The notes: generated from the letters alone by a model not told the origin. A DNA stretch of 64,000 bases from Clostridium_AF sediminicola (GCF_050402865.1 NZ_BAABMF010000011.1:1-64000), one strand, 5' to 3'; shown: positions 34,453 to 43,686, numbered from the stretch's first letter. Made by a program: numbers and translations.

Positions 34453-34481
34453 ATTATAACACACATATTTTTTTACGTCAA
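34453..34481 (-). promoter_or_regulatory. promoter of the pyrBICFKDE operon
   Basis: On the minus strand TTGACG (34481-34476), a 17-bp spacer and TATAAT (34458-34453). It gives a leader of about 220 bases before pyrB, enough for the attenuator. Confidence 0.88.
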
Positions 34482-34587
34482 CATTAATATTCCCCATACA
34501 AAAACTCTACTTTTTGCAGTCGTTTTTATGTGTATATAGTTATCAAGTAAAAATTTTAAGTTGTTGTAATAAATACCTCCCCTAAAT

Positions 34588-34629
34588 TGTATCGATACAT
34601 TTGCACTGTGAAAACGTTGTAAGTATAAT
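34588..34629 (+). promoter_or_regulatory. pdxST promoter with an adjacent palindrome
   Basis: TTGCAC (34601-34606), 17 bp, TATAAT (34624-34629). Immediately upstream TGTATCGATACA (34588-34599) is a perfect 12-bp palindrome and a candidate operator. The regulator is unknown. Confidence 0.7.
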
Positions 34630-34693
34630 AGTTTTCAAGTGGTATTGCTTAACTAGTAATGCATAATAATTTTAAAAATGGAGGTCTATGCAA

Positions 34694-35563
34694 ATGGAAA
34701 ATCATACTATTAATAAAAATTTGGCACAAATGTTAAAAGGCGGAGTTATTATGGATGTTATAAATCCTGAACAGGCAAAAATAGCTGAGGCTGCTGGTGC
34801 TTGCGCAGTAATGGCACTTGAAAGAGTACCTGCGGATATTAGAAAGCAAGGCGGAATAGCTAGAATGTCAGACCCTAAAATGATAAAAGAAATACAAGAA
34901 GCTGTATCTATACCGGTTATGGCAAAAGTAAGAATAGGCCATATGGTTGAAGCTCAAATTCTTCAACAACTAGGAATAGATTTTATAGATGAAAGTGAAG
35001 TTTTAACTCCAGCAGATAATGCATATCATTTACATAAAAAAGACTTTAAAGTTCCTTTTGTATGTGGTGCAAGAAATTTAGGAGAAGCTCTAAGAAGAAT
35101 TGGAGAAGGTGCTGCAATGATAAGAACTAAAGGAGAAGCTGGTACTGGAAACGTAGTGGAAGCTGTAACTCACATGAGATGCATGATGGATGAAATTAGA
35201 AAAGTAAAAAACTCCCCTAAAGAAGAACTTATGACTATTGCAAAAGAATTAGGTGCTCCATTAAACCTTATAGAATATGTTTGGGAAAATGGAAAACTTC
35301 CAGTAGTAAACTTTGCAGCAGGAGGTATAGCAACTCCAGCAGATGCAGCCTTAATGATGCAACTTGGATCAGAAGGTAATTTTGTTGGTTCTGGAATATT
35401 TAAATCAGAAAATCCTGAAAAGAGAGCAAAAGCAATAGTTATGGCAACTACTCATTACAATAACCCTGACATTATAGCAGAAGTATCAGAAAATTTAGGA
35501 GAACCTATGTACGGTCTTGATTCTAAGGAGTTAACAGTTAAATATGCAGAAAGAGGCTGGTAA
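34694..35563 (+). CDS. pdxS: pyridoxal 5'-phosphate synthase lyase subunit PdxS
   Basis: A 289-residue TIM-barrel synthase that makes pyridoxal phosphate from ribose-5-phosphate, glyceraldehyde-3-phosphate and ammonia from PdxT. The Schiff-base lysine is in VMAKVRIGH (about K78), Asp in GVIMDVINPEQA, and the second lysine in MIRTKGEAGTGN. The phosphate loops are FAAGGIATPAD and GSEGNFVGSGIF. ATG 34688 is an alternative, but GGAGG lies only three bases from it and nine from ATG 34694. It is co-transcribed with pdxT, which overlaps it by 20 bases. Confidence 0.96.
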   Translation: MENHTINKNLAQMLKGGVIMDVINPEQAKIAEAAGACAVMALERVPADIRKQGGIARMSDPKMIKEIQEAVSIPVMAKVRIGHMVEAQILQQLGIDFIDESEVLTPADNAYHLHKKDFKVPFVCGARNLGEALRRIGEGAAMIRTKGEAGTGNVVEAVTHMRCMMDEIRKVKNSPKEELMTIAKELGAPLNLIEYVWENGKLPVVNFAAGGIATPADAALMMQLGSEGNFVGSGIFKSENPEKRAKAIVMATTHYNNPDIIAEVSENLGEPMYGLDSKELTVKYAERGW

Positions 35564-36131
35564 AATAAAAATTGGTGTTTTATCTCTTCAGGGTGGAGTA
35601 ATAGAACATATAAATCATATAAAAGCCTTAAACCATAATGCAATAGAAGTAAAAAAAGTAGAAGATTTAGATAATATTGATGGTCTTATAATTCCTGGCG
35701 GTGAAAGTACAACTATAGGAAAACTTTTAGTAAATCTTAATCTACTAAAACCTATTAAAGAAAAAATAGCTTCTGGAATGCCTGTATGGGGAACTTGTGC
35801 TGGAATGATACTTCTTGCAAAAAATATTGAAAATTCACCTGATAAATACTTAAACCTTATGAATATAAATGTTAGAAGAAATGCTTATGGTACCCAAATA
35901 AATAGTTTTGAGACTTGTGAAACTATAAAAGAAGTTTCACATGAGCCTATACCTTTAGTTTTTATACGTGCTCCTTTTGTTACAGAAATAAATGATAATG
36001 TTGAAATTTTATGTAAAGTTGATGAGCATATTGTCGCAGTAAAAGAAAAAAATATGCTAGCTACTTCATTCCATCCAGAACTAACAGATAATTTAGAATT
36101 CCATAACTATTTTTTAAATATGTGCATATAA
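35544..36131 (+). CDS. pdxT: pyridoxal 5'-phosphate synthase glutaminase subunit PdxT
   Basis: A 195-residue class I glutaminase that channels ammonia to PdxS. The oxyanion motif is LIIPGGESTT, the nucleophile Cys85 is in WGTCAGM, and the catalytic His/Glu are in TSFHPELTD. The family usually begins near MKIGVLSLQGG, whereas this start adds about seven residues (MQKEAGK). No better start codon with a ribosome site is visible, so translation may rely on coupling to the 20-base overlap with pdxS. AAGGAG lies 13 bases upstream. Confidence 0.95.
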   Translation: MQKEAGKIKIGVLSLQGGVIEHINHIKALNHNAIEVKKVEDLDNIDGLIIPGGESTTIGKLLVNLNLLKPIKEKIASGMPVWGTCAGMILLAKNIENSPDKYLNLMNINVRRNAYGTQINSFETCETIKEVSHEPIPLVFIRAPFVTEINDNVEILCKVDEHIVAVKEKNMLATSFHPELTDNLEFHNYFLNMCI

Positions 36132-36182
36132 CTGCATCAGTATATAAAATGGCCCATTTTTTAATACAACCACTGTTCTAAA

Positions 36183-36216
36183 TTAAAAAGCTCCCTGCAA
36201 TTTATGCAAGGAGCCT
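36183..36216 (-). terminator. intrinsic terminator of the nucleoside transporter operon
   Basis: On the minus strand AGGCTCCTTGCA (36216-36205) pairs with TGCAGGGAGCTT (36199-36188) with two G-U pairs and is followed by TTTAATT. It lies between convergent pdxT and the permease gene and may weakly serve both. Confidence 0.88.
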
Positions 36217-36223
36217 TTAGTTT

Positions 36224-37156
36224 CTATCTCTCTTCTCTAAAATATGCTTCACCCAAAGAAGCTGGGCCTGCATTTTTGTTTTTTTGAATTGAAGCTATTA
36301 CCAATATTACAATAGTAACTAAGTATGGAAGCATATCTATGAAATACAAAGATACATATTCTGTAATTCCAGAAAATCTAAATGCAATTATAGCTAATCC
36401 ACCAAATAAGTAAGCTCCTATAAGTGCTTTATATGGATTCCATGCAGCAAAGATTACTAAAGCAACTGCAATCCAACCTCTACCTGCAGTTACATTTTCT
36501 TGCCAAGAAGGAACGTAAACTAATGATAAGTATCCTCCACCTAAACCACATAATGCTCCACCTAAAAGTACGTGAACATATTTATATAATGCAACATTAA
36601 TACTTGCAGCATCTGCACATTTTGGGTTTTCCCCAACGGCTCTAAGATTAAGTCCTTTTCGAGAATTATAAAAATATATTCCAATAACTACAACCATTAT
36701 ATATCCAAAGTACACAAATATATCCTGTTTAAAAAATACTGGCCCGATAAGCGGTATTTGAGATAATCCTGGTATATCTAATGTTCTAAAAAAAGTTTTT
36801 AATGTATCAGGAACACCTTGTCCCATAAGTGATTTTCCTATAAGTGATGAAAAGCCTGTTCCAAAAATAGTTAATGTTAAGCCAGTAACAACTTGATTTG
36901 CTCTCAAACCTATTGTTAAAAATCCATATATAAATCCTCCACAAGCACCTGCAAAAGCTGCACCTAATACTGCTAATATTGGATTGCCAGTTGTTGAGCC
37001 TACCATAAATCCAATAACTGCACCCATCAACATCATACCTTCAACTCCAAGATTCAAAAGTCCTGCTTTCTCAGTTAAAATTTCACCTAGTGTAGCAAAA
37101 AGTATTGGAGTACCAGCTACTATTGCCGCTGCAAAAAACCCTATTATTACTTCCAT
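36224..37156 (-). CDS. nucleoside ABC transporter permease (NupQ/YufQ-like)
   Basis: A 310-residue inner-membrane permease of the branched-chain/ribose type (BPD_transp_2) with eight or more helices. Characteristic segments are GTPILFATLGEILTEKAGLLNLGVEGMM near the N-terminus, GLRANQVVTGLTLTIFGTG, and GLNLRAVGENPKCADAASINV, the cytoplasmic coupling loop. It directly abuts the other permease gene (37156/37157). With it, the ATPase and the BMP lipoprotein it forms a purine-nucleoside importer of the BmpA/NupNOPQ class. Confidence 0.93.
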   Translation of the reverse strand: MEVIIGFFAAAIVAGTPILFATLGEILTEKAGLLNLGVEGMMLMGAVIGFMVGSTTGNPILAVLGAAFAGACGGFIYGFLTIGLRANQVVTGLTLTIFGTGFSSLIGKSLMGQGVPDTLKTFFRTLDIPGLSQIPLIGPVFFKQDIFVYFGYIMVVVIGIYFYNSRKGLNLRAVGENPKCADAASINVALYKYVHVLLGGALCGLGGGYLSLVYVPSWQENVTAGRGWIAVALVIFAAWNPYKALIGAYLFGGLAIIAFRFSGITEYVSLYFIDMLPYLVTIVILVIASIQKNKNAGPASLGEAYFREER

Positions 37157-38227
37157 TTAGTTTGCCTCCTTAACTTTATTTTCTTTTTCAAAGACAACCT
37201 TATATTTAATAAAAAAATCGCTCCCAAGTACAAAAAATAAAATCATACCTTGAAGTACTAGAGCAGCAGCTTCTGGGATACCAAATGCTGTCTGAATATA
37301 TGCTCCCCCTTGTAATAAAGCCGCAAAAAGTATAGATACTACTAAAATAATTGGGGCTGATAAAGAACCTAACCAAGTAACAATAATTGCAGTAAAACCA
37401 ACCCCTCCAGAAACCGTTACAGAAAGAGTACTACTTACCGCTGACGCTTGAATCATTCCAACCAAACCACATAATCCACCACTCAATAAAATAGCAGTTA
37501 TCATAGTTTTTGATACATTTATACCTGCATATTGAGCCGTTTTTTTACTTTCACCTAATACACTTATTTCATAACCTTTTTTTGTGTAATTCATAAATAT
37601 ATACATTACAACAACTAATATTAGAGCTATTATCCACCCTATATGAATATTAAATATTCTAGGTAACACAGCATTACTATCAAAATTAGCTATTTTAGGA
37701 AATCCTAAAGATTTAGGATCTTTCCATTTATCGTATTGTAAATAAGTTACCCACTTTAAAGCTATATAGTTCATCATTAAAGTTACAATAGTCTCATTTG
37801 TACCCCATTTAGATTTAAGAACTGCTGGGATAAGCGCCCATAAGCCACCAGCTAACATTCCAAATATAGCCATTAATATTAAAACTATTGGTTTTGGCAG
37901 AAATGAAAAATTCAAAGCTATAAAAGCTGCTCCAAATGCACCCATTAATATTTGACCTTCTCCACCAATATTCCAAAATTTCATTTTAAATGCCACAGCT
38001 ATACCTAATGAAGTTATCAATAAAGGAATAGCAATAATTATAGTTCTTCTAATTTTTGAGTTGGATCCAAATGCACCCTTTAACATAGAAGCATAAACCT
38101 CTAAAGGGTTAAAACCTAAAGCAACAATAAAAAGAGAAGTTGCTAAAATTGCTAGAATAATTGCTATTGCTGTTATTACAACTGTTTGAAGTCTAGTAGT
38201 CTCACCTTTTTTAACTATTCTAAGCAT
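37157..38227 (-). CDS. nucleoside ABC transporter permease (NupP/YufP-like)
   Basis: A 356-residue BPD_transp_2 permease and partner of the 310-residue protein. The N-terminus is cytoplasmic and basic, followed by the first helix (about 19-38). NPLEVYASMLKGAFGS, KMKFWNIGGEGQILMGAFGA and the coupling loop GYEISVLGESKKTAQYAGINV are diagnostic. It starts right after the ATPase stop (38228) with GGAGG upstream. The heteromeric permease pair is typical for BMP-dependent nucleoside importers. Confidence 0.93.
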   Translation of the reverse strand: MLRIVKKGETTRLQTVVITAIAIILAILATSLFIVALGFNPLEVYASMLKGAFGSNSKIRRTIIIAIPLLITSLGIAVAFKMKFWNIGGEGQILMGAFGAAFIALNFSFLPKPIVLILMAIFGMLAGGLWALIPAVLKSKWGTNETIVTLMMNYIALKWVTYLQYDKWKDPKSLGFPKIANFDSNAVLPRIFNIHIGWIIALILVVVMYIFMNYTKKGYEISVLGESKKTAQYAGINVSKTMITAILLSGGLCGLVGMIQASAVSSTLSVTVSGGVGFTAIIVTWLGSLSAPIILVVSILFAALLQGGAYIQTAFGIPEAAALVLQGMILFFVLGSDFFIKYKVVFEKENKVKEAN

Positions 38228-39751
38228 CTATTTCTCCTCCTTTTCCAATTTATTACCTACCATAAGTAGTCCAATTTCTTCTTTAGTTATCTTATCTCCA
38301 TCAACTACGCCAGTAATTTTGCCATTATAAATAACAGCTATTCTATCACATAACTCTAGGAGAACATCCAAATCTTCTGCTATGTATATAACAGAATTAC
38401 CTTTTTGTTTTTCTACGTTAACAAGATCATAAATAGTATGACAAGTATTTATATCCAACCCACGTACAGGATAAGCCATTATGAGTAACTTTGGATATAA
38501 ACTTAATTCTCTTCCTAATAATATTTTCTGAATATTTCCTCCAGATAAATATTTTATTGGATAATGTATGCTAGGAGTTTTGATTTGTAATCTTTCAACC
38601 ATTTCTTCTGCCTTTTTCATAACAGGCTTTCTATTTATAAATAGTCCCTTCTGCTTTTGGTATTCTTTTAATAACACATTATCTACCATATCCATAGACG
38701 CTACTAATCCCATACCTAATCTATCTTCAGGGATAAAACTCATACTAATGCCTTTAGTAATTATTTCTCTAGGAGTTTTACCCACTATGTTTTCTCCATC
38801 AAAGTTAATTTCACCTTTTTGAACATTTTGAATTCCTGCTATTGCTTCACAAAGTTCCTTCTGTCCACTTCCTGCGATACCTGCTATTCCAAGAATTTCA
38901 CCTTTTCTAACATCTATACAAATATCTTTTAATTTTTCAATTTTTTCTTCATTAAAAACTGTTAGATTTTTTATTTCTAAAAGTTTTTCCTCACCATTTC
39001 TTTCAGTTCTCTCAATAGATAAATCTACTGCTTTTCCAACCATTAAATCAGTTAATTCTTTAGGACTTGTGTCTTTTTTATCTAATGTCTTTATTGATTC
39101 CCCTTTTCTAAGTACAGTAACTTTATCCGCTACATCCATAACTTCATCCATTTTATGAGATATAAAAATAATTGCACACCCATCATTTTTCATTTTTCTC
39201 ATTATATTAAATAATTTAACACTTTCTTGTGGAGTAAATACTGTAGTTGGCTCATCAAGAATTAATATATCTGCCCCTCTATATAACACTTTTAATATTT
39301 CCAAATTTTGTTTTTCACCAACAGACATATCATGGACATATTTATCCAACTCCACATTAAGATCTAACCTTTTAATAATTTCTTCTATTTCTTTTTTCGC
39401 TGATTTCTTATCAATAAAAATTTTACCTTTTTGCCCAACTAAAATATTTTCCAAAGCTGTCATAGCATCAACTAGTTTGAAATGTTGATAAATCATACCA
39501 ACACCTGATTTTATTGCATCTTTAGGTGATGTAAACTTAACTTCTTTTCCATGAACATACATTTTACCACCATCTGGAGAATAAACACCTGATAACATAT
39601 TCATCAAAGTACTTTTGCCTGCTCCATTTTCTCCAAGTAGAGCATGAATCTCTCCACCATTTATAGTTAAATTTACATTATTATTTGCAACTACTTTACC
39701 GAATACTTTTGTAAGTTTTTCAACTTTAATGAAAGGAGCTACTTTCCCCAT
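38228..39751 (-). CDS. nucleoside ABC transporter ATPase, duplicated (NupO/YufO-like)
   Basis: A 507-residue double ATPase. The first cassette (about 1-240) has Walker A GENGAGKST (37-45), signature MSVGEKQNLEI and Walker B ILILDEPTTVFTP. The second cassette (about 255-507) has the degenerate A-loop GIAGSGQKEL, signature YLSGGNIQKI, and a Walker B LLIMAYPVRGLD in which the usual Glu is replaced by Tyr. Such asymmetry, with one weak site, is normal for ribose/nucleoside-type ATPases. A hairpin precedes it at 39838-39874, which may lower its expression relative to the lipoprotein. Confidence 0.93.
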   Translation of the reverse strand: MGKVAPFIKVEKLTKVFGKVVANNNVNLTINGGEIHALLGENGAGKSTLMNMLSGVYSPDGGKMYVHGKEVKFTSPKDAIKSGVGMIYQHFKLVDAMTALENILVGQKGKIFIDKKSAKKEIEEIIKRLDLNVELDKYVHDMSVGEKQNLEILKVLYRGADILILDEPTTVFTPQESVKLFNIMRKMKNDGCAIIFISHKMDEVMDVADKVTVLRKGESIKTLDKKDTSPKELTDLMVGKAVDLSIERTERNGEEKLLEIKNLTVFNEEKIEKLKDICIDVRKGEILGIAGIAGSGQKELCEAIAGIQNVQKGEINFDGENIVGKTPREIITKGISMSFIPEDRLGMGLVASMDMVDNVLLKEYQKQKGLFINRKPVMKKAEEMVERLQIKTPSIHYPIKYLSGGNIQKILLGRELSLYPKLLIMAYPVRGLDINTCHTIYDLVNVEKQKGNSVIYIAEDLDVLLELCDRIAVIYNGKITGVVDGDKITKEEIGLLMVGNKLEKEEK

Positions 39752-39837
39752 ACTATCACCTGTCCTTAATTTGTAGAGTCTTCTGTTTAACTATTTCTTC
39801 ATGTTGTAATCTCTTTATTAAACGTAAGATTTAAAAT

Positions 39838-39874
39838 AAACATTAACTTTGCCTTAGTAGGCAAAGTTAATGTT
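39838..39874 (-). terminator. intercistronic hairpin after the BMP lipoprotein gene
   Basis: AACATTAACTTTGCC and GGCAAAGTTAATGTT form a perfect 15-bp stem with a 6-nt loop. TTTATTTTAAAT follows on the minus strand. It probably terminates partially or protects the upstream mRNA, giving more binding protein than transporter. Confidence 0.75.
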
Positions 39875-39879
39875 CGATA

Positions 39880-41010
39880 CTATTCTATAATTCCTTTTAC
39901 ACCTTGAACAAACCAGTTCATTTCTAAAAGATCTTTATCAGTAAGCTCTACGCCCTCTGCTACCTTAACTTCTCCGTTTTGATCTTTAATAGGACCAACG
40001 AATACTTTTTTTCCAGCTAGCATTTCATCCATAGCAGCATCAACTTTTTCTTGAGTACCTTCTGGAGCATTTTTAGTTATTGGAGTAACTACAACCATAC
40101 TATCATCTTCATTAGTCATGTTTTCCCAGTAACTTCCTGCTTCCCAAGTTCCATCAATAACCTTTTGAACTTCTTTAACTAAATATGGACCCCAGTTCCA
40201 TACTACACCAGTTAAGTATGCATTAGGAGCAGCTGCCTCCATATCAATATCACAACCTATAGAGAAAAGGCCTGCTTCTTCAGCCGCTTGTTGAGGACCT
40301 GTAGTATCTTGATGTTGAGTAATAAGACCAACACCTTTAGCTATTAAAGCTTCAGCAGCTTGTTTTTCTAATGCTGGGTCATACCAAGTATGAGTCCACA
40401 CTACTTCAACTTCTACATCAGGGTTAATTGATTGAGCACCTAAAGTAAATGCATTAATTTGTCTGATAACTTCTGGAATTTCATAAGCAGCAACATATCC
40501 TATTTTATTATTTTTATTAGCTAATGCTGCAGCTATACCTGATAAATATCTACCTTGATACTGTTTACCAAAATAATTTGACATATTGTCAGCACTTTTA
40601 TATCCTGAACAATGCATAAATGTTACATCTGGATGCTCTTTAGCAGATAATTCTATACCATCCATATGTCCAAAACTAGTACCGATGATTACATTAGCAC
40701 CTTCATCAATCATATTTTCTACAACACTTTGAACTTCTGAAATTTCTTCTTTAACATTCTCTTTGTAAATTGTTTCAACACCTAGTTGCTCTTCAAGATA
40801 CAATCTTCCATTATTATGAGCATCAGTCCAACCACCATCACCGATTGGTCCAACATATACAAATCCAACTTTTACAGTTTTTTTCTCATCTTGAACTTTT
40901 TCTCCAGTATTATTTGAAGTGTTATTCTTCGTATTGCTTGACCCACACCCAGTCAATAAAACCCCTAAAGCCATTACCATTGCAATTAATAAAGCCGTTA
41001 TTTTTTTCAT
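39880..41010 (-). CDS. BMP-family nucleoside-binding lipoprotein
   Basis: A 376-residue solute-binding lipoprotein (BmpA/Med/PnrA family). The signal peptide with lipobox LLTGC places the lipidated Cys at residue 22, followed by a Ser/Asn/Thr-rich linker. The mature domain begins KVGFVYVGPIGDGGWTDAHNNG, the purine-binding signature of PnrA-type proteins, with later IGTSFGHMD, GYVAAYEIPEV and TQHQDTTGPQQAA. It captures purine nucleosides outside the membrane for the permeases. xpt lies 49 bases upstream with no terminator between, so both should answer to the guanine riboswitch. Confidence 0.95.
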   Translation of the reverse strand: MKKITALLIAMVMALGVLLTGCGSSNTKNNTSNNTGEKVQDEKKTVKVGFVYVGPIGDGGWTDAHNNGRLYLEEQLGVETIYKENVKEEISEVQSVVENMIDEGANVIIGTSFGHMDGIELSAKEHPDVTFMHCSGYKSADNMSNYFGKQYQGRYLSGIAAALANKNNKIGYVAAYEIPEVIRQINAFTLGAQSINPDVEVEVVWTHTWYDPALEKQAAEALIAKGVGLITQHQDTTGPQQAAEEAGLFSIGCDIDMEAAAPNAYLTGVVWNWGPYLVKEVQKVIDGTWEAGSYWENMTNEDDSMVVVTPITKNAPEGTQEKVDAAMDEMLAGKKVFVGPIKDQNGEVKVAEGVELTDKDLLEMNWFVQGVKGIIE

Positions 41011-41059
41011 AATATCCCCCTTAAAATTTTAAAAAATTAAATTTATTTTAATTTATATT

Positions 41060-41629
41060 TTATTTGAAAATTACATTTCCATCTTTAAAACCATCAATAA
41101 TGGCTAAAGATTCTAATTTAAGGCCTTTACTCTCAATTTGTTCCCTTGCATTTTGGAATGCTTTTTCTATAACTATTCCAATTCCTACTACTTCAGCATT
41201 TCCTTGATTAGCAATTTCCATCAAGCCATCAACAGCCTTCCCTTGAGCGAGAAAATCATCTATTATTAGTATCTTATCATCTGATTTTATATACTCTTTG
41301 GCTACTCTGATATTGTAAGTAGTATTTTTAGTGAATGAGAAAACCTCTGCTTCATAAGTATTCATGTCCATATTAGTTCCTTGATGCTTTTTAGCAAAAA
41401 CTACAGGTACATCAAAATACTGAGCTACTATACAAGCAATCCCTATTCCTGATGTTTCGATTGTAAGAATTTTATTTATATCATTACCCTTAAATCTTCT
41501 TTTGAACTCTTTACCTATTTCATTAAATAATCCTATATCTAGTTGATGATTCAAAAAACTATCTACCCTTAAAATATCTTCTCCAATTACTTTTCCGTCT
41601 TTTAGAATTCTCTCTTTTAATAGCTTCAT
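41060..41629 (-). CDS. xpt: xanthine phosphoribosyltransferase Xpt
   Basis: A 189-residue PRTase that salvages xanthine with PRPP to XMP. It starts MKLLKERILKDGKVIGEDILRVDSFLNHQ as other Xpt proteins do. The PRPP loop is ILIIDDFLAQGKAVDGL and the purine/PPi loop is TIETSGIGIA. In-frame sequence continues to an ATG at 41692 that lies inside the riboswitch terminator, so ATG 41629 with AAAGGATTAAAG is the real start. It is first in an operon with the nucleoside importer. Confidence 0.96.
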   Translation of the reverse strand: MKLLKERILKDGKVIGEDILRVDSFLNHQLDIGLFNEIGKEFKRRFKGNDINKILTIETSGIGIACIVAQYFDVPVVFAKKHQGTNMDMNTYEAEVFSFTKNTTYNIRVAKEYIKSDDKILIIDDFLAQGKAVDGLMEIANQGNAEVVGIGIVIEKAFQNAREQIESKGLKLESLAIIDGFKDGNVIFK

Positions 41630-41643
41630 CTTTAATCCTTTCT

Positions 41644-41860
41644 TAAAATAAAATAAACTCCCTATTCTACTTAGGGAGTTATACACGAACATTAAAATCT
41701 ACACTAATTTTTAATTAGCAAAATAATACATATTATTACATAACAGTATATTTACACTAATTATCACATGTAACCTTTAATTCATATAAACACCCATAGT
41801 CAAGCTATTTACGGCAACTTGGTAGAAACGTCTAGTCCATATTACTAGACATATATGAGT
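41644..41860 (-). promoter_or_regulatory. guanine-class purine riboswitch of xpt and the nucleoside importer
   Basis: The minus-strand aptamer spans 41860-41792. P1 is ACTCAT/ATGGGT, P2 is GTCTAGT/ACTAGAC closing the loop AATATGG, then GTTTCTACC, a P3 arm with GCCGTAAAT, and finally GACTATGGG. The C in GACTATG is the specificity base (C74), so the ligand is guanine or hypoxanthine and not adenine. About 110 bases on, AACTCCCTA/TAGGGAGTT with a T run (41680-41644) is the terminator. GGGTGTT after P1 can pair with AACTCCC with one mismatch as antiterminator. Confidence 0.95.
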
Positions 41861-41978
41861 CACGAACATTATTTTATTTTTGTTTATTATTATTCGCCAC
41901 GTATCTATATTAAACTATATCTATCAAAAAATCAATAGATTTCTTAATAAATTTTATAATAAAAAAGAAAAAGCAACT

Positions 41979-43055
41979 TTATTTAACCATTAAATGCATA
42001 TATGATTTTAAACTCATTCTCTTATTCCCTCTATAACCAACAACTTCATTTGCAGTTATCATTGAATTTAAAATTGCCTCTTCTGTAGCTTCAGCAACTG
42101 CTCTGAAAGCCACATCTATTTTATCCTCGTTCATAATTTTTAATTCTAAAATTGAATTGTTATAATTATCGCTAGCTGACTTACTGGTATCTTGTTTAAG
42201 TACATTTCCTGTTGAAAAACCAATAATAATTTCCCCACTTCCATGCCCTATAAAAGAACCAACCCTAGCCATTCCAACGCTTGTTCTCTTGCATACTCTT
42301 TGCATCTGTCTTGATGATAACGGCAAGTCTGTTGCAACAACTACTATTATTGAACCTTTATCAGTCTCGCTTTTTAACTTCAATTCTTCTAGAATAGCAT
42401 GTCCAATATTATTGCCATCAATTCTCAAATCCCTTAACAAACCATAATTTGATTGAACTAAAACTCCAATTGTATACTCAATTCCATCTAAATCAATAAC
42501 TCTTGACGACGAACCAATACCGCCTTTCAATTGATGACAAGACATACCTTTACCTCCACCAATATCACCTTCTTGAAAATCAATAGTGGCTGCCTCAAAA
42601 GCTCTTAGTACATGTTCATCCTTAACAGGCCTATTAACGATATTACTCAAATATGAGTCATTACATTCAGCTACTACCGTATTAATTGATTTAATGTCAA
42701 TACCTTCGCTTAATGATTTAGAAACCATATACTGTACTAATGCATCTTGTACAATCCCTACATTTAAGGTGTTTGTTAATGCTATAGGACTTTCCAACTG
42801 ACCTAATTCATTAAGTTGAATTAACCCCACCGTCTTACCATATCCATTCAATACACAAGATGAAGCAATCAATTTGTTAGTAAAAATATTATTCCCTAAA
42901 GGATTTATCACAGTTACACCTGTTTTATATTCTGTAGTATCTATAGTAGAATGACCCACTGTAACTCCTTTAACATCAGTAATCTTATTAAATTTGCCTG
43001 GTTTTAAAAATCCAATTTTTATTCCATAATCTACAATCCTCAATTGTTTACTCAT
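41979..43055 (-). CDS. P1 family (S58) peptidase, DmpA/aminopeptidase-like
   Basis: A 358-residue N-terminal-nucleophile hydrolase of the DmpA family. The N-terminal half has ITDVKGVTVGHSTI and GVTVINPLG. The autocleavage and nucleophile site is in GMSCHQLKGGIGSSSRVID, where the second chain begins at a Ser after GGIGS. The conserved ATDLPLSSRQMQRV and GHGSGEIIIGFSTGN follow. These enzymes release D- or L-amino acids or beta-amino acids from peptides after self-cleavage into two chains. The gene is monocistronic. Substrate cannot be predicted. Confidence 0.92.
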   Translation of the reverse strand: MSKQLRIVDYGIKIGFLKPGKFNKITDVKGVTVGHSTIDTTEYKTGVTVINPLGNNIFTNKLIASSCVLNGYGKTVGLIQLNELGQLESPIALTNTLNVGIVQDALVQYMVSKSLSEGIDIKSINTVVAECNDSYLSNIVNRPVKDEHVLRAFEAATIDFQEGDIGGGKGMSCHQLKGGIGSSSRVIDLDGIEYTIGVLVQSNYGLLRDLRIDGNNIGHAILEELKLKSETDKGSIIVVVATDLPLSSRQMQRVCKRTSVGMARVGSFIGHGSGEIIIGFSTGNVLKQDTSKSASDNYNNSILELKIMNEDKIDVAFRAVAEATEEAILNSMITANEVVGYRGNKRMSLKSYMHLMVK

Positions 43056-43218
43056 AAACTTCTCCCATTCTAATATTTATTACTTTCCGTATATTTAACT
43101 TATAGATACGCGTTATTTATCTTTCTAAATTATATCATTATTAAACTCACTTTTTGTGGAATAACCATACCATGAATTTTGCATAAAAAAAGATCTACAA
43201 TTAGATCTATTTTTATTA

Positions 43219-43686
43219 TTAATCACTTACACCTTTATGTTTTTTAGTTTTACATATATTGAATAATAAAATTGATAAACCAAGTAAAATTAAAGAAGGT
43301 ACAAAAAACAAACCCTTGCTTAGTGAATTTATATATATTCTCTCTATACTAAATTCAAAAATATTTACTAGCACAAAAACATTTATCCACTCATAAATTA
43401 ATGAAGTAAACCTAAGTATCATTATAGAAGGAACGACTTTATAAACATATAAATCATTTATTATAGCACAAATGGGAATATATAATGCAACAGCAGTAAT
43501 GCTATGAAATGTATAATCTATAGGAAGATAAGTTATTAAAAAAACAGTTATTATAAATACCACACTGGAGATAAAATATTTCTTAATGTTAATTTTCTTA
43601 TTAGCAAATATATAACTAAACAACATATATAAAAACGATTCTGGAATAATACTTAATATCAATTCTGGTAAAGTTAATTTAACCAT
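43219..43686 (-). CDS. multi-pass membrane protein, sensor-domain-like, function unknown
   Basis: A protein of about 155 residues with five predicted membrane helices: LPELILSIIPESFLYMLFSYIF, FISSVVFIITVFLITYLPI, ITAVALYIPICAIIN, PSIMILRFTSLIYEWINVFVLV and LFFVPSLILLGLSILLFNICK. The pattern of an opening PELIL-IPE helix and short loops resembles the N-terminal sensor part of AgrC-type quorum-sensing kinases. It has no kinase domain and no neighbouring agr gene. The longest reading starts at TTG 43707, but AAAGGA lies inside it and suits ATG 43686. Family assignment is weak. Confidence 0.65.
   Translation of the reverse strand: MVKLTLPELILSIIPESFLYMLFSYIFANKKINIKKYFISSVVFIITVFLITYLPIDYTFHSITAVALYIPICAIINDLYVYKVVPSIMILRFTSLIYEWINVFVLVNIFEFSIERIYINSLSKGLFFVPSLILLGLSILLFNICKTKKHKGVSD

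Noticed and set aside
41630..41692. N-terminal extension of Xpt
   Set aside because: It overlaps the riboswitch terminator. A proper ribosome site and the conserved MKLLKERI start lie downstream.
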